NCBI GenBank assembly: GCA_024233135.1
Contig: JACKPZ010000038.1
Coordinates: 1 to 23,317 of the forward strand
Direction of reading: 5' to 3'
From: Akkermansiaceae bacterium
Lineage (GTDB): Bacteria; Verrucomicrobiota; Verrucomicrobiia; Verrucomicrobiales; Akkermansiaceae
Length of the DNA stretch: 23,317 nucleotides
The translations under genes and the position numbers were made by a program. Numbering within the stretch: the stretch's first letter is position 1; each line of letters starts with the position of its first letter. Shown in pieces: positions 18,101-23,317 of the stretch. Under the pieces are notes generated by a model. It was given only the letters and a program-made list of their open reading frames with translations, did not search any database and was not told where the DNA came from.

Positions 18101-18480
18101 GGATGGAACGCGAAGCCGCTCACCCCGCCTTCGCCGACGAGCGGGTAGTTGGTTTTCGACGTCAGGTTCAGCAACATCGGCTTTGTCGTCGGCGAACCCG
18201 TGCTGTTGATCAGCCAGATCGGTCCGGTCTTCGAAACGACCGCCAGTTTGGCCGCGCGCGGGTGCTCGACGATGCGCACCGGCTCGGGAAACGAGAGATT
18301 CGGATAGGCGTCCTTCGTCGTCCAGTTGCCGGTCGCCGTCGAGCCGGGCTCGGTGGAGGGAAACACCCCGCCGTGGAAGGCGGCGAAGGGCACGGGCGAG
18401 TCGAGTCCCGGTGTCTGGCCCGGGAGGCCCGTGGGGAGCAGGGCGAGCAACGCGCTGCGGAAAAGGGATGGCACATTCAT
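12136..18480 (-). CDS. Giant secreted PQQ-type sugar dehydrogenase-like protein with two haem c motifs, repeat modules and Ca-binding linkers
   Basis: 2114 residues. A short hydrophobic N-terminus (LFRSALLALLPTGLPGQ) looks like an export signal. Residues about 60-500 resemble the glucose/sorbosone dehydrogenase beta-propeller (VVSKTGPIWLI, GVSGFAFHPAFG, WHIGGCMFFGDDGFLYIGVGDEG, WYSDVGENEREEVGRI). A cytochrome-c-like region follows with C649-RTC-H653 and C730-AYC-H734, plus SMPPLAKQFVDGAG as a likely Met ligand. Then come four copies of an unassigned module of about 185-195 residues (starts near 828, 1039, 1294, 1557), eight DxDxDGxxD thrombospondin-3-like Ca motifs in linkers, and two DUF642/choice-of-anchor-like beta-sandwiches (about 1799-1939 and 1954-2114). 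No PEP-CTERM or other sorting tail is seen. Likely role: extracytoplasmic oxidation of a sugar or alcohol with electrons passed to haem; substrate unknown. SO2930-type dihaem proteins are the closest style I know. Confidence 0.85.
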   Translation of the reverse strand: MNVPSLFRSALLALLPTGLPGQTPGLDSPVPFAAFHGGVFPSTEPGSTATGNWTTKDAYPNLSFPEPVRIVEHPRAAKLAVVSKTGPIWLINSTGSPTTKPMLLNLTSKTNYPLVGEGGVSGFAFHPAFGLAGSPNRGFIYVSYRYTPGVSGATDSETPGYNRISRFTVPDGSSQANPASELVLIDTYDRQQWHIGGCMFFGDDGFLYIGVGDEGNAYSRIDSTQRLDGALWSGVLRIDVDNNPLKSTPIARQPNEPAEINKSPTSKLLPRPAGWPHSSTKGYSIPYTNPFLDPDYDPSSGGESDNLEEFYAIGLRHPWTISQDPLTKEIWYSDVGENEREEVGRIVKGGNHQWAWLEGADEPGPISKPTNPIGTEAMPVLHYTHTVGKCVIGAGVYRGTKFPELYGKYLFSDFINGQLWALDASATGPLKIASTNHSLLPPGVQFLTTLPKGFGGGINSYCLLRDGRLLMAKSNGGSADGGKILELARSGTPAPQPPSLLSQTGLFQNLASLTPHPAFIPYSLNEPFWSDGALKSRWVAVPNNGSHESAAEQITRKPDGDLVFPTGSVMIKHFELTLDWRNPSITKRLETRVGVKTAGGGWYGVTYRWNSAGTDASLLDEGETQDFQVINAAGTPYTQKWEFPGRLDCRTCHNPAASGSLGLSVHQLNRDQFYPATGRTANELHTFNSLGMFADPLSTAEIAASPKSASSQDTGAPLEVRARSYLDSNCAYCHQPGGVRANFDARFTTPLFESGMLFGRLVEPLTGGREAVVVPGSTATSVAYLRAHSAGQSYSMPPLAKQFVDGAGTAVLAEWIGSLAPQIGNSALTGGSFIDAHGPSLFINESDTFTNNRGEPLVVTIDRFSFHAQRKGNPITPFIVKVNGDNAFTVLAIGSTRTNTIYQTGPNNFAFDDSSLVTVTLQPGEKIAPGFLDSFPNGTGWGGLTVIPAEKQSGADQDEIWALLPDPLIDAGGGYQAGRATPALVEGQSPLVTNAGKALKAYTNLRRSYKFSIGLQLGDGFLPAPPDRGGDDGNLNGPLTLGNPATSSGPESDGWLSNLYVNLTDTFTNTSTAPLVVKLKTFAFYATRSADPVTPFVVKTNGTSSHQVLAIGTPRTASAYQVGANEFPFLDAYDPEILVQPGEKIATGFMDALPDGLLPAGLLGKGNPIPNDTANGDTLWFSGGPLATDSAKLQLGSNIIAGPRVLTVKRNYRYQIRVHVGPEPPPDTDNDGYPDDGDAFPLDPSEHADSDGDGVGDNADAFPTNPTETNDSDGDGIGDNSDPYPNDPQNGGTGGGIVQLGSDPVPSAPDTEGWASVLNVNKTSVLKNNGSETLPVRPTSVEFHAVRLTDPVTPFLVRIDGTSTFTVLAIGTTRTNADYQIGPNNFAFVDGAPPVIDLQPGQSLGIGFMDSLPDGTVPPGMPNTGGPIPYDRDIGDTLWFTGGPDPADTAQIEVGAAIPRGRSVLQMKRTYRFRVTMQTGNLPPPPDSDGDGVPDATDAFPDDPTETTDSDGDGTGDNADAFPDDPTEQSDRDGDGIGDNSDPYPDDATNTPAGPATEVVLGNDPSVTAPAVDGWVSNLYVNKSDSYTNNTGGVVEVKPTGFHFFAARLADPVTPFVARVDGYSKFTVLAIGSTRTNGAYQIGPNLLAFADGAPPTIQLQPGQKIVGGFMDALPDGSLPPGNPGIGGPIPNIQLVGDTLWFSGGPTAGDSAKIAIGSEITPGPVSVELQRIYSYQIKLDVAAPSTPPPDRDGDGVPDSIDAFPDDPDESSDRDGDGIGDNADAFPDDPNNGATPGALANASFEEGVPGITSVLAGWTVSGGNVELTTAYKTDGNQALDLNGGAPGTIEQTVTGLAPNAVHSVYLDYADHPARPTTAVALATAEVRANGVLLGTLRNGSKAPGFLTHNGFSFTTPASGNVTLSIASTTAGTAGFIIDRVRIESGPLPAPPESPSVVNGSFEAFVDGEPPDNPHPSGFEMPGWLVTRENVDLITLPAFGAADGDTIVDLGGHGPGGIAQTVTGLTPGAIYQLRFAHARHRFWKPPYVLTADVLINGNVVKSLARDSRISSQVAPNFTYETVNVTVPADGRITIEFRSTALTVGGGITIDDVSLAAP
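13115..14820 (-). repeat. Thrombospondin type-3-like calcium-binding motifs in linkers
   Basis: Three linkers of Asp-rich repeats (DSDGDGxGDNxDAFPxDP type) separate the modules: about 14815-14605 (three motifs), 14035-13830 (three) and 13245-13115 (two). The spacing D-x-D-x-D-G-x-x-D with following DAFPxDPTE matches bacterial TSP3-like Ca repeats, which stiffen extracellular proteins when Ca is bound. Confidence 0.85.
13245..16000 (-). repeat. Four-copy protein module array inside the giant dehydrogenase-like gene
   Basis: Copies lie at about 16000-15415, 15365-14815, 14600-14035 and 13812-13245. Each carries the same landmarks in order: N-[KL/E]-[ST]DT-type strand with NN/NT, DPVTPFVV..G, VLAIG(S/T)xRT, YQ(I/V)GxNxFAF, LQPGxxIxxGFMDxLPDG, DTLWFSGGP and a closing R-x-Y-x-Y/F strand. 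Copies 2-4 are close to each other (period about 255-263 residues with linkers); copy 1 (ITPF, IWALLP) is the most diverged. Conserved Asn/Asp/Gly and beta-strand periodicity suggest a carbohydrate-binding-like sandwich, which is inference. Confidence 0.8.
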
Positions 18481-18498
18481 AGGGAGGAGGGAAAAGAG

Positions 18499-18780
18499 CT
18501 ATCGTGGCGCGGGGAGAACCAGGATCCGCTCCGGATCGACCGGAGCGAGGCCGGGCGGATCGGGCGGGCGACGCACCGGCCCGGGATCGCGGGTTTGTTT
18601 CTCGACACCCGTCGGACGCGCGAGTTCGGAGCGCGGCGCATCAAGCCGGGTATTCGCGAGGGGGGCGGCCTCGCGGGCTGCAACCTCCTCGGGTCGGTCC
18701 CATGGTTTCCAAATCACCAGAGCTGCCGCGGCGGCAACCGCGAGGGCGGAGCACGATCGGACGGATGGGGGAAGATCCAT
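18499..18780 (-). CDS. Small membrane-anchored proline-rich hypothetical protein
   Basis: 93 residues; no family recognised. One N-terminal hydrophobic segment (SALAVAAAAALVIW, about residues 11-24) is followed by KPWDR and a long Pro/Arg/Ala-rich, probably disordered tail ending VDPERILVLPAPR. It could be a type II membrane anchor or an unprocessed export signal. The stop lies 18 bp before the ATG of the 2114-residue protein on the same strand, which favours a real, co-transcribed gene. No Shine-Dalgarno precedes the ATG, and composition alone could allow a chance frame in GC-rich DNA. Confidence 0.5.
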   Translation of the reverse strand: MDLPPSVRSCSALAVAAAAALVIWKPWDRPEEVAAREAAPLANTRLDAPRSELARPTGVEKQTRDPGPVRRPPDPPGLAPVDPERILVLPAPR

Positions 18781-18877
18781 GAGTCAGGCGGGATGGGGGA
18801 TCCGGAAAGTCCGACGCCTGTGGCAACGAATCTTCCGAAGCAAACACGATGCCGCAAAGATCCACATCGCGCAAGCT

Positions 18878-18926
18878 CCCGCGGATTTTTGGTGGGAACA
18901 ATTCCCGTCCTACGGATTTCCGCGGG
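18878..18926. repeat. Nested inverted repeat at the 3' end of thiD
   Basis: Outer perfect arms CCCGCGGA (18878-18885) and TCCGCGGG (18919-18926) enclose an inner hairpin GGGAA-CAA-TTCCC (18894-18906). The outer right arm overlaps the last thiD codons; the inner hairpin lies just after its stop. Possible rho-independent-like or mRNA-stabilising structure, without a T-run in the leftward direction. Confidence 0.5.
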
Positions 18927-19707
18927 TGCCTTGATCCAGCGCGTGGATGCCGGGGGAGCCGGGCAGTCGGTAGGATCGCCGCAGCGCGCGGTTGAGGAAA
19001 TCCTTCGCCCGCGAGACGGCATCCGGCAGCGGAAGGCCCGATGCGAGGCCGGCCGTCACCGCCGCCGAGAGCGTGCATCCGGTGCCGTGGGAACCCTCCA
19101 CGGGAATCCGCGGCGAGACGAAACGATGCGTCTCCCCGCCATCGACCAGCAGGTCGAGGCAGTCGTTGTTTTCCAAATGTCCGCCCTTGAGCAGGACGGC
19201 GCATCCGAAGCGGTCCGCGAGGGCGCGGGCGGCGGGTTCCATCGAGGCCCCGTCCGGGATCGGACGGCCTAACAGTTTCTCGGCTTCCGGCAGGTTCGGC
19301 GTGATCACCCGGGCGAGCGGAAGCAGCCGCTCCTGATAGAGGCGGATCGCGTCCTCTTCGATCAGGGGATCGCCGGTGGATGCGATCATCACCGGATCGA
19401 TCACGAGCGGAGGAATCGTCCGTGACTCGAACAAATCCGCCAGCGCGCGGACATGCGCCGCGGAAAACAACATGCCGGTTTTCATCGCGGCCACCGGAAA
19501 CGAGTCAAGCAGCAGCGATGTCTGGTCGATCACGATCCCGACCGGCACCGGGTGGACGGCGCGCACGACGTCCGCGGTTTCCGAAACCACGCAGGTGACC
19601 GCGGTGAGCCCGTGGACGTGGAAATGTTGGAACGTCTTGAGATCCGCCTGGATGCCGGCGCCCGCCGAACAATCCGAACCGGCGATCGTGAGCGCGACGG
19701 GGATCAT
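18910..19707 (-). CDS. thiD: Hydroxymethylpyrimidine/phosphomethylpyrimidine kinase
   Basis: 265 residues, ribokinase fold. The N-terminus PVALTIAGSDCSAGAGIQADLK is the ThiD hallmark, followed by GLTAVTCVVSE, VAAMKTGML, VIDPVMIASTG and VITPNLPEAEKLLG. SHGTGCTLSAA carries the anion hole with C211. It phosphorylates HMP and HMP-P to HMP-PP for thiamine synthesis in the cytoplasm. The ATG at 19707 overlaps the rbfA stop as ATGA, so it is probably translated by coupling; an in-frame extension to 19989 runs antisense-free through rbfA and is not part of the protein. Length matches E. coli ThiD (266). No other thiamine gene is in the window, so its place in the nusA-infB-rbfA operon is unusual. Confidence 0.95.
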   Translation of the reverse strand: MIPVALTIAGSDCSAGAGIQADLKTFQHFHVHGLTAVTCVVSETADVVRAVHPVPVGIVIDQTSLLLDSFPVAAMKTGMLFSAAHVRALADLFESRTIPPLVIDPVMIASTGDPLIEEDAIRLYQERLLPLARVITPNLPEAEKLLGRPIPDGASMEPAARALADRFGCAVLLKGGHLENNDCLDLLVDGGETHRFVSPRIPVEGSHGTGCTLSAAVTAGLASGLPLPDAVSRAKDFLNRALRRSYRLPGSPGIHALDQGTRGNP

Positions 19708-20063
19708 TCCGCGTCTTCTTCCGGGGCCTTCGGCAGCTTGTCCACCTCGTCGAGCAGGTTGACGATGTCGACCCCGCGGACGGCGGAGGCGTCGTGCACG
19801 AAACGCAGCACCGGAGTGGACTTGAGCACCACCCGTTTCATCACCTTGCTTTGGATCGAGCCGTGTTCGCGGTTGAGCTTGTCGATCACGGGCGCCGCGT
19901 CGCCGCCGAGCACGCTGGTCCACACCTTGCCCTCCTTGAGGTCCTGGGTGACTTCCACGGCGCTGATGGTGACCAGTTTGCCGTGCCACTCGTAGTCGCG
20001 CTGCACCACCGAACCGATCTCTCGTTTCAGCAGTTCGTTGACGCGGTTGAGACGGTGGGACAT
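19704..20063 (-). CDS. rbfA: 30S ribosome-binding factor RbfA
   Basis: 119 residues, single KH-like domain. MSHRLNRVNELLKREIGSVVQRD is the typical RbfA start; VTISAVEVTQDLKEGKVWTSVLG and STPVLRFVHDAS match the central strands and the conserved Pro-x-Leu-x-Phe element. It binds the 30S subunit near 16S helix 1 and helps late maturation and cold adaptation. It is the third gene of the leftward nusA-infB-rbfA run, separated from infB by 73 bp that contain an AT-rich inverted repeat, and its stop overlaps the thiD start. No truB follows, unlike many bacteria. Confidence 0.95.
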   Translation of the reverse strand: MSHRLNRVNELLKREIGSVVQRDYEWHGKLVTISAVEVTQDLKEGKVWTSVLGGDAAPVIDKLNREHGSIQSKVMKRVVLKSTPVLRFVHDASAVRGVDIVNLLDEVDKLPKAPEEDAE

Positions 20064-20077
20064 GGGGGTAGTTTGCT

Positions 20078-20133
20078 AGTTTTCAGTTTCAAGTGTTCAG
20101 GTCTGAAAACTGAACACTGAAAACTGACAAACT
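20078..20133. repeat. AT-rich inverted repeat between infB and rbfA
   Basis: The left arm (20078-20100) and right arm (20110-20133) pair over about 21 positions with two mismatches and one bulge around a 9-nt loop; the core is CTGAACACT/AGTGTTCAG. CTGAAAACTGA also occurs twice in direct order (20103-20113 and 20117-20127). It is strikingly AT-rich for this DNA. Possible processing site, attenuating hairpin, or a dispersed short repeat. Confidence 0.7.
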
Positions 20134-20136
20134 TCT

Positions 20137-22275
20137 TCAAAGCGTCTGCGGAACCTTCTCGAGCTTGTAGCACTCGATGATGTCGCCTTCCTGGTATTCG
20201 TTGAACTCGCCGAGGCGGATGCCGCACTCGAAGTTCTGACGGACCTCCTCGACCTCCTCCTGGAAGCGGCGGAGCGTGGACATCCGGCCGTCGAAGATCG
20301 GCACGCCGTCGCGGATGACGCGGGCGTGGGCCTTGCGGTGGATCTTGCCGTCGGAAACGAACGAGCCGGCGGCGCGGCCGCGGGAGAGCTTGAAGACCTG
20401 GCGGACCTCGGCATGGCCGATGACCGACTCACGGGTAAGCGGCTCGAGCAGGCCGAGCATCGCCTCGCGCACCTGATCGATGAGTTCGTAAACGACCGAG
20501 TAGAGCTTGATCTCGACGTCGTGCGCCTTGGCGGCCTTGGCGGCCTTGGCCTCGGTCTTGACGTTGAACCCGAGGATGACGGCATCGGTCGACGAAGCGT
20601 AGGTCACATCGGACTCGGTGATCGGACCGGCGGCGGCGGTGATGAACAGGCACTCGACCTTCTCCGACTCGATGGCGAGCACGGCTTTCCTGATCGCTTC
20701 GACGGAACCCTGCACATCGCATTTGAGGATGAGCTTGAGCTGGGTCTTGCCACCGCCCTCGGTGACCATCGCGTGAAGGTCCGCGAGGCGGTTGCGGTGT
20801 TGCGGCTTGAGGCGGTCGAGGCGCATCTGCTCCTGACGCTCGCCGGAGAGGGTTTTGGCCTCCCGCTCGTTCTTCATCTCGGTGAGGTGGTCGCCGACGT
20901 TCGGCAGTTCCTCGAATCCGATGACCTCGACGGGCATGCCCGGGTGGGCGGACTTCACGGTCTTGCCCTGGTCGTTGATGAGCGAGCGCACCTTGCCGGC
21001 GAAGGGGCCGCAGATGAACGGCGTGCCCACTTTGAGAGTGCCGGACTCGACGATGACCGTGGCGGTGGTGCCGCGGCCGGGGACCACGCGGGCCTCGATG
21101 ACGGCGGCGCGGGCGGTGCCCTTCGGGTTGGCCTTCAGCTCGAGCACCTCGGCCTGCAGCGCGATGAGTTCGAGCAGCGAATCCATGCCTTCGCCCTTGA
21201 GCGCGGACACTTCGGCAAACTCGGTGTCGCCGCCATAGTCGGTGGTTTGCAGGCCGTTCTCGGCAAGCTGGCCCTTGACATGGTCGGGATTCGCGGCGGC
21301 GAGGTCGCACTTGTTGATGGCGACGATGATCGTTTTGCCGGCCTTCTTCGCGTGTGCGATCGCTTCCTTGGTCTGCGGCATGATGCCGTCGTTGGCAGCC
21401 ACCACCAGCACGATGATGTCGGTGATGTCGGCGCCCCGGGCGCGCATGTCGGTGAAAATCGCGTGGCCCGGCGTGTCGAGGAAGGTGATCTCCTGATCGC
21501 CGTGGATGACCTGATAGGCACCGATGTGCTGGGTGATGCCGCCGGCTTCTCCGGAGGCCACCTTGGACTTGCGGAAATAGTCGAGGATGGTCGTCTTGCC
21601 GTGGTCGACGTGGCCCATGATCGTCACGATCGGCGGGCGGTCCTTGAGCTGGTCCTCGGGCTCCTCGGCGGGAAGCTCGGGCTCGACGATGACGGTTTCC
21701 TCCTTGTGGACGCCCTTCTCCTTGTCGCGCTTCTCACGCTCGAAGGTGAAACCGTGGATCTCGCAGATCTTTGCGGCGACGTCCGGCTCGAGCGGCTGGT
21801 TCGGTGCCGGGAAAACACCGAGTTTGATCAGGTCCGCCATCACGTTGAACGGCTTGAGGCCGAGACGCGCGGCGAGATCCGGAACGAGGATCGGCGGCTT
21901 GATGACGATCAGCTTGTCATCGGTGGCCTGTTCATCGGCGGCGGGTTCGGCGGCCGCTTCCTCCGCTGCGGCGGGCTCGTCCACCGGCTCGGGAGCGGGT
22001 TCCGAAACCATCTGCGGATCGTCCTGATCGAGAAGTTTGGAAATGCTGCCGAGCACTTCGCTCTGGCTGCGCTTGGTCTTGCGGACCTTGGGTTTCTTCT
22101 CCTCGGAAAAGAGGTCGAGAGCTTCCTTCTTCTTCTTCTCCAGCTCGCTGGGTGGCGGATTGTTGATGGCTTCCGCTTCGAGGCGCTGACGCTCACGGCG
22201 CGACGGTTTCTTCTTCGATCCGAGCAGATCGAGAACCTTGTCCGGGTCTTGTGAGCTTTGGCTGTCCTTGGGCAT
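20137..22275 (-). CDS. infB: Translation initiation factor IF-2
   Basis: 712 residues. The N-terminal 115 or so residues are charged and Ala/Glu/Pro-rich linker sequence. An IF2N-type segment (LIVIKPPILVPDLAARLGLKPFNVMADLIKLG, in parts) follows. The G domain has G1 GHVDHGKTT (from residue 221), G3 D267-TPGH271 and G4 N321-KCD324, all canonical. Domains II-IV follow (PGRGTTATVIVESGTLKVG, VIGFEELPNVGD, KCDVQGSVEAI, SRGRAAGSFVSDGKI). It delivers fMet-tRNA to the 30S subunit and promotes subunit joining. It is 68 bp downstream of nusA in the same operon. It is shorter than E. coli IF2 (890) because the N-terminal region is reduced. Confidence 0.97.
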   Translation of the reverse strand: MPKDSQSSQDPDKVLDLLGSKKKPSRRERQRLEAEAINNPPPSELEKKKKEALDLFSEEKKPKVRKTKRSQSEVLGSISKLLDQDDPQMVSEPAPEPVDEPAAAEEAAAEPAADEQATDDKLIVIKPPILVPDLAARLGLKPFNVMADLIKLGVFPAPNQPLEPDVAAKICEIHGFTFEREKRDKEKGVHKEETVIVEPELPAEEPEDQLKDRPPIVTIMGHVDHGKTTILDYFRKSKVASGEAGGITQHIGAYQVIHGDQEITFLDTPGHAIFTDMRARGADITDIIVLVVAANDGIMPQTKEAIAHAKKAGKTIIVAINKCDLAAANPDHVKGQLAENGLQTTDYGGDTEFAEVSALKGEGMDSLLELIALQAEVLELKANPKGTARAAVIEARVVPGRGTTATVIVESGTLKVGTPFICGPFAGKVRSLINDQGKTVKSAHPGMPVEVIGFEELPNVGDHLTEMKNEREAKTLSGERQEQMRLDRLKPQHRNRLADLHAMVTEGGGKTQLKLILKCDVQGSVEAIRKAVLAIESEKVECLFITAAAGPITESDVTYASSTDAVILGFNVKTEAKAAKAAKAHDVEIKLYSVVYELIDQVREAMLGLLEPLTRESVIGHAEVRQVFKLSRGRAAGSFVSDGKIHRKAHARVIRDGVPIFDGRMSTLRRFQEEVEEVRQNFECGIRLGEFNEYQEGDIIECYKLEKVPQTL

Positions 22276-22343
22276 TCGGAATTTCTGCGATGTTCTTCGT
22301 TTCGGCGGGATGGATCCGGGAGAAAGGGGGAGTGGTCACCGGC

Positions 22344-23317
22344 TCACTCGCCGGCGGGGGCGTTGGATACCAGTGCTTTGGCGCGTTCGAGGATGGCCGA
22401 CGCCTCGTCTTCGCTGATTTCCAGCGCGGCGGCGATGTAGTCGGCCGGCATGTCCACAACAAGCTCCGGGGTGAATCCACCCGCAAGCGTGAGTTTTTCG
22501 GCGAGTTCGTCGTCGATGCCAAGTTGCTCGCCGAGCGAGTGGGCGGCGCCGCCGATTTTCTCTTTGAACTGTTCCTCCTTCGACTCATCGCGGCGCACCT
22601 GCACATCCCAGCCCATCAGGCGGGACGAAAGGCGGGCGTTCTGGCCCTTGCGGCCGATCGCCTTGCTGAGGTCCGCCTCATCGACGGTGACGTGCACCAC
22701 CTTGTTTGCCTCATCGACGGTGATCGAGAGCAGTTCGGCGGGCTTGAGCGCCTCGCGGACGAATTCCTCGGGGTTTTCACTCCAGCGGATGATGTCGACC
22801 TTCTCGTTGTTGAGCTCGCGGACGATGTTCTTCACGCGGGCGCCGCGCATGCCGACACAGGCGCCGACGGGATCTACCTTCGGATCGTTGCTCCAGACGG
22901 CGACCTTGGTGCGGAAACCGGCTTCGCGGGCGATGCCGCGGATTTCCACGGTATGATCGGAGATTTCGTTCACCTCGGCCTCGAACAAGCGGCGGACGAA
23001 GTTCGGGTGGCTGCGGGAAAGGATGATCTCGGGGCCGCGGCCCTCGTTTTCGACGGCCAGCACGTAGCAGCGGATGCGGTCTCCGATGTTGTAGTCCTCG
23101 CCTTGGACGCGCTCGCGGTTCGGCATGACGCCCTCGAACTTGCCGAGGTCCACCATGACGTCGTTGCGTTCGAAGCGGCGGACGGTGCCGGAGACGACGT
23201 CGCCCGCGCGGTCCTTGAACTCCTCGTAAATCATCTCCTTCTCGGCCTGGCGCAGACGCTGGATCATCGTCTGCTTGGCCGTCTGCACGGCGATCCGGCC
23301 GAAGTCCTTCGGCGTCA
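22344..23317 (-). CDS. nusA: Transcription termination/antitermination factor NusA, N-terminal part outside window
   Basis: The frame is open to the right edge, reading TPKDFGRIAVQTAKQ from the first visible codon, which is the join between the NusA N-terminal RNA-polymerase-binding domain and the S1 domain. About 100 N-terminal residues are therefore missing from the window; the GTG at 23288 is internal, not the start. Visible parts: S1 domain (GDVVSGTVRRFERNDVMVDLG), KH1 (VDPVGACVGMRGARVKNIV), KH2 (LSKAIGRKGQNARLSSRLMGWDV) and a C-terminal helix-hairpin-helix-like segment (LVVDMPADYIAAALEISEDEA). There are no E. coli-type acidic repeats. It heads the visible nusA-infB-rbfA-thiD operon and modulates pausing, termination and antitermination. 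Confidence 0.96.
   Translation of the reverse strand, partial: TPKDFGRIAVQTAKQTMIQRLRQAEKEMIYEEFKDRAGDVVSGTVRRFERNDVMVDLGKFEGVMPNRERVQGEDYNIGDRIRCYVLAVENEGRGPEIILSRSHPNFVRRLFEAEVNEISDHTVEIRGIAREAGFRTKVAVWSNDPKVDPVGACVGMRGARVKNIVRELNNEKVDIIRWSENPEEFVREALKPAELLSITVDEANKVVHVTVDEADLSKAIGRKGQNARLSSRLMGWDVQVRRDESKEEQFKEKIGGAAHSLGEQLGIDDELAEKLTLAGGFTPELVVDMPADYIAAALEISEDEASAILERAKALVSNAPAGE

Noticed and set aside
17650..19272. 540-codon rightward frame across the giant gene's 5' end, the small gene and thiD
   Set aside because: It runs antisense through ThiD and the dehydrogenase motifs and has no domain of its own.
3147..19275. Recurrent CCTAAC words (for example near 3148, 12806, 14990, 19269), mostly on the + strand
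   Set aside because: Few copies; most coincide with Leu-Leu (TTA) codons, and other TTA codons occur in different contexts, so no motif can be claimed.
20520..20560. Short GGCCTTGGC tandem repeat, considered as a CRISPR-like or microsatellite repeat
   Set aside because: It encodes an Ala-Lys-Ala stretch in IF-2 with three short units and no spacers.
20326..22254. 642-codon rightward frame antisense to infB
   Set aside because: The reverse strand encodes an intact IF-2 with all G motifs; the antisense product is Leu/Gly/Asp-rich and domain-free.

Overview
The window is high-GC bacterial chromosome. Its gene families and order (nusA-infB-rbfA block, secreted GH2 glycosidase and sulfatase, REP-associated transposase, secreted PQQ-type dehydrogenase with thrombospondin-3-like Ca repeats) fit a free-living or host-associated Verrucomicrobiota member, probably near Luteolibacter/Haloferula/Akkermansia. 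That placement is inferred from protein style; there is no rRNA here to prove it. Almost no start codon has a readable Shine-Dalgarno sequence, and most have C at -1.

Layout. (1) 1-5832, glycan region: a leftward, edge-truncated secreted GH2 beta-glycosidase; a 197-bp divergent leader; a rightward run of sugar-1-phosphate nucleotidyltransferase, NahK-like anomeric sugar kinase and WbpP-type UDP-HexNAc 4-epimerase; then a secreted formylglycine sulfatase. Together they look like release, desulfation, and kinase/nucleotidyltransferase/epimerase salvage of (N-acetyl)hexosamines from a sulfated glycan. The leader holds an intrinsic-terminator hairpin with a competing antiterminator pairing just upstream of the first salvage gene. 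(2) 5851-7310, leftward: a D-alanyl-D-alanine carboxypeptidase followed 8 bp later by an Lrp/AsnC regulator. (3) 7478-8789: a RAYT (REP-associated tyrosine transposase) gene flanked by short palindromes. (4) 8816-10900: a divergent EF-G-like translational GTPase lacking the canonical His in the PGH motif and the Lys in NKxD, ending at a strong hairpin shared with the convergent neighbour.

(5) 10941-18780, leftward: a small membrane-anchored Pro-rich protein, a 2114-residue secreted protein (glucose/sorbosone-dehydrogenase-like propeller, two CxxCH haem motifs, four copies of an uncharacterised module, calcium-binding TSP3-like linkers, two DUF642-like beta-sandwiches), and a secreted protein of unknown function. 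(6) 18910-23317, leftward housekeeping operon: nusA (5' end outside the window), infB, rbfA, and thiD overlapping rbfA by 4 bp. A 56-bp AT-rich inverted repeat lies between infB and rbfA.

No tRNA, rRNA, CRISPR array or prophage was seen. No gene-free stretch exceeds 300 bp.
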